Position numbers and translations under genes: made by a program. Positions 1 through 8,860 of a DNA stretch of 26,526 nucleotides are shown in pieces (positions within the stretch are counted from its first letter, which is position 1; every line of letters starts with the position of its first letter). This DNA comes from Schoenoplectus triqueter (Eukaryota; Streptophyta; Magnoliopsida; Poales; Cyperaceae). The stretch is from assembly GCA_964058805.1 (NCBI GenBank), contig CAXKVV010001192.1, positions 1-26,526 of the forward strand, read 5' to 3'. The notes beneath the pieces were generated by a model. That model was not told where the DNA came from. It was given only the letters and a program-made list of their open reading frames with translations, and ran no database searches.

Positions 1-323
1 TAAGACTCTGAATTGCTCAAAAGAAATTATATGAGTATGATTAACACAATCAGGCAATGTATTTTAAACACTTAAGTGAAGAAGTAAACGAAAAAGAATC
101 TGAAAACTGGGAATTCAAGAAGATTGGTGCACGAGTTAGAGAAAGAGAGAGCATTCCAAATAAATGTCATATTGTGAATTAATTCACATTCAGCACATAG
201 TCATTTTCAAAAGGTCAGAATGATATGATCAAATTCAAGAACTGTTAAATTGATGAAGAATTGCTTGTAAAATTCGGTATCGATTCTTTACTCAAGCCAT
301 AGTCAGTACATTGCTTTTTTCTG

Positions 324-560
324 TCAACTCAAGGCTGAAGGAAGAAATCGAACACCATCAATGCTTAAACTACAATAGAACGACGCTAAGGGCGTAGTTG
401 GATCTTCACTTGACAGATATTTTATCGGTAATCGCCATAAAAAAAATTTCAACGACCTTGATTGAATTCGAAAGAAAAAGATGAAAGAAAGAAGAAGTTG
501 AAGAGGGCCTTCCAAGTTACAGCCGGAAGCTAGTAAAAAATAATAAAAATAAAATACCAA
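324..560 (-). other. 5'UTR-like CT-rich stretch on the minus strand
   Basis: Read on the minus strand this is CT-rich (CTTCTTCTTTCTTTCATC type) and reaches an ATG near 443 that opens only MAITDKISVK before a stop. It resembles a plant leader and first codons of a lost gene, but no family is recognisable. The overlapping 81-codon open frame has a hydrophobic N-terminus but no conserved motif. Bases 1-323 hold nothing I can name. Confidence 0.2.
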
Positions 561-782
561 TGGAAACAATAAAATAAAATAAAATAAGTTGAGTATGTGT
601 GAAAATAAAATAAAAAATGATAATGTATATATCTTTTTTTAAATAAATTAAACTAAAAATAAATAAGGCGCTTAAATGAATTTAGCCAAACAAATAAAAA
701 TGATTACTCACTTAATTAAAAATAATAAAATCAATAAGTAAAAATAATAATAATAATAATAATAATAATAGTAGTAGTAGTA

Positions 783-816
<34 letters not shown>

Positions 817-1380
817 ATAAAAATATAAAAACATAAATAAAAGAAAATAAAGAACTCTTATTTACTTCTCTTGTTGAGAAATAATAAATATATATAAGTA
901 AATAAATTTTTTTAAATTAAATAAATCACATATATTCTTCTTAAGATATAAAATAAAAAAAATACAACTCTTATTCAATAAATTAAATTCTAAATTAAAT
1001 AATTTGGAATAAAATTAAAATAAAAAAATAAAGTTAAATATGTAAATGAACGAAAGAATAAAATAAAAATATATATAATAAATATAACTCTTATTCAAAA
1101 TTCAATAAATTTCAAACGAAAATGAATTAAAAAAATAAAAACACAACCCTTATTCATTAAATTAAACTTTTAAAATTAAATGAATTTTAAAAATAAAATA
1201 AAACAAGTAAACCTAAGAGCATAATTAAAATAAAAAAATATATTTCTCTCAACTTTTCAAACTAAGTAAATTACAAATAAAAGTAAAGCTAAATACATAA
1301 ATAAAAATAATAATAAAAGATCCCATCTCTTTTACCAAATGAAATTAAAATTCAATCTCAAAAATAAATCATACTCAACT
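560..1380. repeat. Very AT-rich low-complexity block, probably a degenerate tandem array
   Basis: Almost pure A/T with recurring AATAAA words. A motif like ACTCTTATTCAATAAATT recurs near 852, 964, 1084 and 1143, with spacings near 60 or 120 bp, so a decayed repeat with a unit of about 60 bp is likely. No coding potential. Confidence 0.45.
742..815. repeat. Compound trinucleotide microsatellite (TAA)n-(TAG)n-(TAA)n
   Basis: An ATA/TAA run is interrupted in its middle by about five GTA units near 770-784, then continues as TAA to about 815. The symmetrical interruption suggests one point mutation spread by slippage. Confidence 0.9.
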
Positions 1381-1406
1381 AAAAAAAAAATCAATTCTTG
1401 ATCTTG

Positions 1407-1864
1407 ATATTTGAGTTGGTAAGGATCCTTAACTCAATGTCTCGTATCTCTAAAATCATTCAAGTCTCTATATGGATCATCGAGATTTTGAATGCCTAGA
1501 TTTATGAATTGGCACAACGCTTCAGATTCATATCTAGAAGATCAATAAAAATCAAGAAAAGGGGTCAAATCCCGTCTTTTTGATTCACCGGATCTTGATG
1601 CTGAGCGGGCAGAGCGCTTGCGTTCACATCCTGTATCTTGAAAATTTTACTCTAATATTAATATTTGAGTTGGTAATGAGCCTTAACTCAATATCATGTA
1701 TCTAGGAAATCATTCAGTATCTCTATATGGATCATCGAGATATTTGAATGTCTAGATTCATGATCTAGAAGATCAATTAAAGACGAACAAAATTTTCTTC
1801 GTCTTTCTGATAATCAGTCCTTGATGCTAAGCTGGCATAACGCTTCAACTTTACATCTTGTGTA
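1407..1864. repeat. Two-unit imperfect direct tandem repeat (period 254 bp)
   Basis: Unit 1 starts at 1407 and unit 2 at 1661, both with ATATTTGAGTTGGTAA. Shared blocks in the same order include CTTAACTCAAT, TCTATATGGATCATCGAGAT, TTTGAATG, TCTAGAAGATCAAT and CTTGATGCT, and both end near an ACATC-TGTATCTTG-like motif. The copies differ by substitutions and small indels. No coding frame is kept, so this is a non-coding duplication or the start of a satellite. Confidence 0.8.
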
Positions 1865-2119
1865 CTGACGTTCACATGGTCTGAACTACCATTAATTGTG
1901 GTTCACAAGGTGTAGACTACCTTAAAAAATCCATATGTTCTCTGTCCTTTCTCACAGCGACCACTTAAAATTGCTTAACTATTCTGTTTGTTTTTTCTTT
2001 TCTTAATCAGAGGTTTCTCGGGTTCAAAACTCAAGTTAATTAACAATGGGGGCTTGCACCATTGGAATCTTAAAGACCCCACAATATCTAAAAAAACTTT
2101 TAAATGTGCATTCCAAATT

Positions 2120-3481
2120 CATATAAACATACCCCAATGCACACTTAGAGTGATCTCCGTATCTTTCTTCCGCAGTCTATCGCCCCGAGCGGTGAGGCGG
2201 CGCGAAAAAGGGTCGCACAAATTTATTTTCTCTTGGCCTTTCATGAACTCGGAGATGGCTGTGGCAACGTATGAGGGTCTCTGTTGGTTAAACTGAGGCA
2301 TGTTGCCCTGGTTCGGGAAAGAAGTATTTTGGTAGAAGTTATAGTTACCATTCCTAGAAGCTTGTTGGAACTGCTGGTTTCCTTGGTTATTCTGATACGA
2401 ATTCTGGTTGTTGTTGCCGTAATTTCCCGAACCTTGTCGACCCTGAACCCATTTTCTGGCATTCAGGTGAGTCTTTTGGATAGGGTTTGTATGGTGGATT
2501 TATCATAAAGGGAGGTTCGTTGTTGACAGAGTTAACTTGCTGTGCCTCTTCATTAGGTTGTGTCAGCAGGCACTCCTGATAGCCATGTTCCTTATCTCCG
2601 TAGAGGTCACAAGACACCGACTGGAACTGTTCCACAGCCTTCACTTGTCGGCTCTGCTGGAGTTGCTTCAGTAGGGCATCAATTATGGCTGAGAGTGCCG
2701 AGAATTGATCAAGCTCGATTCTTCTACCATTACCACCTCCTCTACGGCGGTCATGATCCATCCATTTCTCTTATGCGGCCCGCCTATCAAAAAGCCTCAA
2801 CGCCTCGTCTGGCTCCATTTGCATGAAGTTGCTGCCTGCCGTCAAGTTGACAAGTGTTCGATTGCTATCTGCCAGGCTTTGGTAAAATCCTTCCATAATC
2901 ATCCAGTTCGGGATGTTGAGGTGGGGACATGAGTTCAATAATTTCCTGTATCTTTCCCAGACCTCACTCATAGACTCATCAGCTGTTTGCCTAAATACTG
3001 AGATTTATACTCTAATCTTAGCGGTCCTCTTGTGAGGAAATAATTTACTCAGAAAAAAATTAAAGAGGTTAGCTCAGGTACCGACTGAGTCAATAGGAAG
3101 TGAATTAAGCTATCTCTTAGCTCTATCTTTTAAGGTAAATGAGAAAAGAGCTAACCTGATGTAGTCTTTGGAGACTCCGTTCGGTTGGACTGCTCCTAAA
3201 CATTGAAAAAAAGTTTAGATGTGGTCGCGTGGGTCTTCGTGTTATAACCCGTGGTAGCAGTTATTTTGCAGGATGTTGATGGTACTCGCGCCATAACTGA
3301 GGGGTTCTCCAATTAAATGGGGAAGTCCGATCGGGCCCCTCGCATCGGTGGTTCGTGGTGCTGTTTAGTCCAGCAGCATCCTTGGCACGAACTGCTCGTA
3401 ACCAGCTCTGCCCTGTGGTGGATCTTCACCGTTGCCGGTGTGATCCCTTCGGTTCCTGACTCCTTCAGCTTGATTGTTCAT
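2120..3481 (-). pseudogene. Broken gag of a Ty3/gypsy (Athila-like) retrotransposon
   Basis: Gag forms the nucleocapsid and binds the element RNA. On the minus strand an ATG at 3481 opens MNNQAEGVRNRRDHTGNGED. A frame with GEPLSYGASTINILQNN, then EDPRDHI, NGVSKDYIRLALFSFTLKD, FFPHKRTAKIRV and SEVWERYRKLLNSCPHLNIP follows the plant gypsy gag order. It carries at least four in-frame stops between about 2995 and 3265. The next segment (2387-2761) holds a degenerate zinc knuckle CDLYGDKEHGYQEC in which the second Cys is Tyr. A frame change near 2440 leads to a Gln/Asn-rich tail around 2240-2440. The element is dead. No protease, RT or integrase is recognisable downstream; bases 1880-2120 are unassigned. 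Confidence 0.85.
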
Positions 3482-3691
3482 GGTGTATGTTGGGGTTGAG
3501 AGTTATTCCGAAATAGGAGAAGATCGGTGAGTGTCTGGTGTGATCTTCCGGCTTTTGAGCTGGTAGTCTCCTACTGGAGGGAGCTTTTCTAGTTTAGATC
3601 CTGAATCAGAAAAAGAATAAAGAATAAAAAGAATTGAAATTTAATTAAAAATCTAGATACAAAAGCAAAATAAACTTAGCAATTGCGCTGC

Positions 3692-3711
3692 CTTCCCCGG
3701 CAACGGCGCCA
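3692..3711 (-). promoter_or_regulatory. Retrotransposon primer-binding site (tRNA-Asp type)
   Basis: On the minus strand this reads TGGCGCCGTTGCCGGGGAAG, the familiar PBS of Athila/Tat gypsy elements, complementary to the 3' end of a plant tRNA-Asp. It lies just inside the LTR and upstream of gag, which fixes the element's orientation. The 3482-3691 interval is the untranslated leader between PBS and gag. Confidence 0.85.
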
Positions 3712-3718
3712 AAAAGCT

Positions 3719-3965
3719 TGATACGCGCGCGCCGTTCGGGCGTGCGCAATCAGCTCTTAAAATTTATAATACCCTTACGCTACTTTGGTTCGGCCTGTAT
3801 GTAGGTGCATACGGGTCGTATGCTCTATGTAGATGCGGCATGCGACTTCAGTTGGTCCTGTGGTCCGTCGGTTGGCGTTAAAGCTCAGTCTAAGACCCGA
3901 TTCCGCAGCTTTTTGGCTTGATATCGCTGAAATAAGCAACAGACGAGAGCAGAATCAAATCTAGA
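3719..3965 (-). mobile_element. 5' LTR remnant of the gypsy element (outer edge uncertain)
   Basis: The LTR terminus is placed at 3719 because the minus strand reads ...GCGTATCAAGCTTTT followed by the PBS, the usual Athila arrangement. The sequence to about 3950 is markedly GC-richer than its surroundings. The outer edge and target-site duplication were not found, and no second LTR is visible to the left, so the element is truncated. Bases 3965-4190 hold nothing recognisable. Confidence 0.55.
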
Positions 3966-4189
3966 AGATAAACATGCATATATAATAAAATATGAGATTA
4001 AGAGTTTTAATCTATTTTTAGGCACAATTAGGGGTCCAAATGTGTATATAAATGTGTGACATCAGTTACTCATAATATTCTCATTGTTATATTTTTACTA
4101 ATATGCATGATTAAGTCTTCTTTTATTTTTTTTGCATTCTTAGTTTTGACATTTTTATCTCTTAATTTTAAAATTATCATTTTTTTTGA

Positions 4190-4825
4190 GTTTTTGGTGC
4201 CATTGAATGTCAAAGAGATGATAACTTTTTGAACTCAAGACTTATTTTGTCATAATATTTTTGATTCACATATATCTTTTCAAAATTCAATCTAATACTA
4301 CATCTCAAATCATTAAAGTACATTAAAGCCCTACTTTCGGTCTTTAAACTTTGAACTTTTATTTTTAGTAAACCTATTTTATCTAGGCGAGATTCATAAT
4401 TATTTGTAAGTTCTTTAATTTTTGACTTATCTTCCTTTAATTTAGATTCAAACTAAATAATTTTGATTTTTAATTCCTCAGTTATAATTTTCTTATCAAG
4501 TAGGGCATTATTTAACTCATTCATAGGAGTTCTCGACGTGAATTTATTCTCTATTATCAATTTTTCATACAAAAATATTTACATCATCAAAATTACTTAT
4601 TATTTCATCCTCAAATTGTATGATATTTTCAGTTTGCTCCTTTGATTGTATCTTCTTATTCTTCATGAGTTCAATTCTTCTTAGGATTTCTATGGTATCC
4701 ACAACTATTAGAGAGGGACCATCTTTCATATTATTATCGTGGAATGATATAGCTGTTAAATATCCGATACACAGTCCTAATCGCAAACGTACTACTCGAA
4801 GAGTAAAGCTAGGTGTGGAATCCAC
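4190..4825 (-). pseudogene. Broken coiled-coil reading frame, possibly a copia-type gag remnant
   Basis: On the minus strand, 4565-4825 reads 86 codons ending QFEDEIISNFDDVNIFV, then a frame change leads to KLIIENKFTSRTPMNELNNA, an in-frame TAG, then FESKLKEDKSKIKELTNNYE and YYDKISLEFKKLSSL before a stop near 4210. The composition (Lys, Glu, Leu, Asn in heptad-like spacing) is coiled-coil. It resembles the Lys/Glu-rich tail of some plant copia gag proteins, but this is from memory and weak. The frame change and internal stop make it non-functional. The start is uncertain. Confidence 0.45.
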
Positions 4826-4945
4826 ATGGACTAATGAATTAACTGAACTCTACCTACTCTAAAACTAAGAAAATATTTTTGGAGGGTTTTTGGTTGGTTG
4901 ATAAAATACTTATGATCTTACATTCCAATTTTAAATATTTTACGA

Positions 4946-5440
4946 AATTCATTATAAAAAATTCATCATTAAGATTACAAAGATAATCATTATAAATATG
5001 TGTGTTGCACATTTTTCACATATAATATATAATTTGAACGTTCTCATTCTGTAATTTCGACAAATATTTCTTTGATGGCGGATCCAATAGAAAATAGGGA
5101 GCTTCAAACGCTAGCATTAATTCATGAGGGGAAATATGTAGAAATATACTATGTAGAGCTAGGGGGCAGCTGTTATTTTTTTTTTACTTTTTTACAAAGT
5201 ATTTTTATAATTATTTATATTTTTAGAAAAAATAGAAAAACATATTTATTTTGTTCTTAGAAGAAAAATTAAATTTTAAGCCCTTTCAATTTAAAGTCTG
5301 AATCTGTCCTGAAAATATACTTGTTCAAGTATGAAAAGACTTAAAAAAAAATAGAAAAGTCTGCACACAAGTAGCAAGTCAACAAAAGAGTCATCTTTTA
5401 TGTGGTCAAAATAGAAATGTTGAAACATAAGGTGGGAAAG
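4946..5440. repeat. Diverged third copy of the duplicated sequence, with an eroded first-exon-like frame
   Basis: 4946-5149 and 5313-5440 align in order with 6848-7110 and 9666-9930: AATTTGAACGTTC, TTCTTTGATGG, CAATAGAAAAT, ATTAATTCATGA, GTAGAAATA, AGTCTGCACA and TGGTCAAA are shared. Here an ATG at 5075 opens MADPIENRELQTLALIHEGK followed by YVEIYYVEL, which might be an old first exon. In both other copies the matching ATG runs into a stop after four codons (ATG GTG ATT CAA TAG). Protein family not recognised. Confidence 0.65.
5150..5312. mobile_element. 163-bp insertion flanked by an 8-bp direct repeat
   Basis: Compared with the other two copies, this copy is interrupted here. The interruption is flanked by AAATATAC at 5142-5149 and 5313-5320, as expected for an 8-bp target-site duplication. 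The insert is AT-rich with a short G-rich start (GAGCTAGGGGG) and shows no convincing terminal inverted repeat, so the element type is open. Bases 5441-5794 hold nothing I recognise. Confidence 0.45.
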
Positions 5441-5794
5441 GAATCGGTCAAACACAATTAAATTAATAAAAACACATCAGATATTCTCGTATAACTAATT
5501 ATGATTTCACCATTTTATATTTATGCTGTTATTTCTATCTCATTTCTTCAATTTATACAAGAAAACAATTAAAAAGGACAAGTAACTGGTAGTAATAAAA
5601 ATTGATCAAAACCACAACATGAACAAACCATTTTTTGACTCATTTTAGCAGTTTCCATTTGTTGCTGCACAAGGATAAAAAATTTTCCGCCATGCACCTC
5701 TTAGAATATTGAAATGATATTTTTTTTTTGAAAAAATATATTTAAGTTTACTAGAAGAAACTTTCAACGACATCGAACATTTTTAGAACTAACG

Positions 5795-6366
5795 TAGGGG
5801 TGTGCAAACGGATCAGTTTAATTGATTTTGAATTTAATCATTAAAATTGGACTGTGGTTTGATTTTTCAATTCAGTTGAAAATTTTAGCTAATTCAATTT
5901 TTTTTCTTTAGTTGGATTTATATTTTTCTAAATCAGATAAACTGAATAAACAAAAAAAAATCCAGAATTTATAAAGCAAAATTATTTTACTTAGTGTAAG
6001 TAATGATCATATCAATTATATATATATATATATATATATATATTCACTTCTCTCTGACTAATATAGTTCTGATTTAACCGAATAAAGTTTTAATTTATTC
6101 AGCTAAAATTTTTATAAATTTAATTTAATTTATAATTTAAATAAAATTTTAAATATATATATATATTTTTTAAATTTAACCGAAAAGTGGCGAAAGGGGT
6201 TGGAGGGCCCGACCCACTAATTTTTTAAAAATGTCCGAAAAATAAATATAATTTCATAAAAAATATATATATATATATATCTAATCCATCATAATGTTTT
6301 TTTTATATAATAAATATAAAATCCTGATTCCGCCCTTCTAACCGAACATAACGGTTGCACACACTA
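5795..6366. mobile_element. hAT-like non-autonomous element (MITE), 572 bp
   Basis: The left end reads TAGGGGTGTGCAAACGG and the right end, reverse-complemented, reads TAGTGTGTGCAACCG, a clear terminal inverted repeat. AACCGAA words occur near the ends, as in plant hAT MITEs. The flanks (AACTAACG / GACTATAA) match at only part of 8 positions, so the target-site duplication is decayed or the ends are off by a base. A TA dinucleotide run lies at 6018-6044 and another at 6262-6281. The left breakpoint of the large tandem duplication falls inside this element. Confidence 0.6.
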
Positions 6367-8860
6367 GACTATAATGAAACCAAAAGAAATATACATCTAT
6401 CCACTTGCTTCGAAACAAAGCTAGTCTCACCTGGCCACTTAACTACTTGCTTCTATCTTCATTTTCTGCATGAATGTGGTCTATGGTGTTTTCATTCTTG
6501 AGCTTAGCTGTGTTTGTGGGGTCGGGGTTAGTAGTACAATTTCCTTTTATTTTTGATCGACCATTCAAATTTTACTGCTTAGATGTCTTTTTTGGTGTTT
6601 CAAATTAGCTGCTCTGGGTGCATTATTTAGTTGAGTACCGTACTTCCATGTTTAATTCGTTAGTGCACTTGGTTTTACCCTTCAATGTAATATTGAGCAT
6701 TTTCACTATTTTTTCTTAAGAAGTGGCATATATGTTGACAATAATTTATATGTAACTCATTTAAAACTTAAAAGGGAAACAAAACCAGACAAAAGGAGAA
6801 ATTGACTAAAACACAATCAAGTTAAAACTCACTGATCTCTTTTATATGAAATTCATTGTCACGATTACAAGAATAACCATTTTTTAACATATCTGTTGCT
6901 TAGTTTCCATAATAATTTGAACGTTCCCATTCAATAATGTTTGGCACATAATTCTTTGATGGTGATTCAATAGAAAATTGGAAGATTGAAGTGCCATTAA
7001 TTCATGAACGAAAACGTGTAGAAATACACTTCTTCAAATAGAGAAGTCTGCACAAATAGTAATTAAGACCAGAAAAGCGTGAACTTTTGTTTGGTCAAAT
7101 TGAAAACTCTGCTTCAATTTTTCAGGGTTGACTGTTATATTCAGATTTTTTATTTTTCTTGATAATTTCATAATAGTAAATTATTTATAATGATAGTCGA
7201 ATGATGCATTGAAAAAAAACCAATAGAGAAGTTATATCGAGGATCCTTAAAAAATATTGGTTTCTTTAAACGCAACTCGAACTACTAAGACAAATTTTTT
7301 GTTCATGGTAACAGAATAAGAATATTTAATTAATTTAAATTATAATTATTTATGAAGTTAATTATTAACGTTTAGAGCTATGTTGCGGGTTTCGCTCTGG
7401 AAATAGGCCATGTGTTGGTGATTTTTTTTTTCTAAATTGAGGCAAAAAAAATTTCACGCTGATTTTGTTTTGGTATAATCAGAGAAAAATGAATGCACAA
7501 TTCATGATAATTTTCTTGTATATGTTGTTCATAATGATGAATATCATACAAATGGTTTAACAAATGATTTAGTAGTTCAAATGATGGCTATCTAGGTGAC
7601 CTTTAAGAGATAATGTATTCAAATCTCTATGAGAACAAAAGTGAAATTTGAAAGCTAAATCTCATCTTTCTTTCGAAAAAAAATAATGATGAATATCATG
7701 AGACTCAACAAAAATAAATCCAGTAAATAGTAGGGATAAAATGAATAAACTAAAACGTCACCTTAATCATAAAAAAAATAGACAAAAAATTTTCTTGCAT
7801 GAGATATTTTTGTTACTAGTGAAATTTCTCAATGCTATGAGAGCTGGGTGTGGAGAATGTTACTTCATAATTATTAAAATTAATTATAATATACGCTTAT
7901 TGAAAAAGCATACGTGTACTCCTGCTATATTCAATGCAAACATTAGTGTTGTCGTATATTATGAGGACAAAATCTATCAAAAATTTAAAATAACTAGAGG
8001 TGTAATTCTAGATTCGGTTTTCAAATAAATAGCAATATAAAATTTCACATAATTTTTTTTATCTATAATATTTTTAAATACTAAATAATAAAAATAAATA
8101 ATATAATTAAATAAATAATAATCTATAAAATTTATAGAGTATATAAAAAAGTTAAAATCATTTTAAGAGCTAATACACATATTATTTTAAATGAGGAGAG
8201 AGAAACAATTTTAAGTGAGCACGTAGATTCAAGAAGATTAAGATATTTATACAAAATCAATGGAGAAAAGTGATGTGACATGCTTGAAAAACTTGAAAAC
8301 TTAATTCTTTTTATGTATTAAAAATTTACAAATAGTTATTACAAATATAAGATGTTGCATGTGATAATTAATAAAAGACTTGCAATAAAAAAGACGATCA
8401 TGGCAATGCATTTATCTTCTTCAATTAAAAATAAAAAAGAATCATCACAATGCATTTTTCCTCTACAAATTCAATTGTTTTTCTCTTCAGTCTGTAACTT
8501 TAAATTTAATTGAATAAACATTAATGGTACATTTTTTGCCTGCCACATTAAAAAAAGAAAAATAATTTTAAAAAGGGAAAACATAATTTGTGATAATTTC
8601 ATCTATAATTCCAAAATTTCACCTAGTCATAATGTTAATTGCAATTTGTTTTTAAAAAGAAAATATATGTTACATAACCATATCTCAGCTGCATATTAAC
8701 TTATTGACGATATATATAGAAATTTAAGACAGTATTTTTTTAAATGTATGACGATACTACAATTTATGCTTCATCATCGATAGATGATGTAAGCATGTAT
8801 CTCTATTGATAAATCAAATTAGAATCCATATTTTATCAAGCTGGATGCTTACCAACATTA
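5994..8860. repeat. Large direct tandem duplication, copy 1
   Basis: Starts GTGTAAGTAATGATCATATC inside the hAT-like MITE and ends ACCAACATTA, abutting copy 2. It contains the right part of the MITE, a block (about 6450-7200) nearly identical to copy 2, a SINE (7548-7682) and AT-rich sequence. The 95-codon open frame at 7741-8028 is not conserved: the matching copy-2 frame has an early stop and indels. I see no gene in this copy. Confidence 0.9.
7548..7682 (+). mobile_element. tRNA-derived SINE in duplication copy 1
   Basis: A 135-bp body is flanked by a perfect 17-bp direct repeat ATAATGATGAATATCAT at 7531-7547 and 7683-7699. The head has a box A-like TAGTTCAAATGATGG and a box B-like GTATTCAAATC, and the tail ends CGAAAAAAA. 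This is the layout of a retrotransposed tRNA-related SINE. Confidence 0.8.

Noticed and set aside
2560..2932. Plus-strand open frames opposite the gag remains
   Set aside because: They are antisense shadows of the minus-strand gag, which has recognisable family motifs.
7741..8028. 95-codon open frame in duplication copy 1
   Set aside because: The same stretch in copy 2 (from about 10747) has an early stop and frame-changing indels, and the composition is AT-driven.
8768..8795. Small hairpin GCTTCATCATC...GATGATGTAAGC, also in copy 2 near 11833
   Set aside because: A short imperfect stem shared only because of the duplication; no terminator or RNA-gene context.
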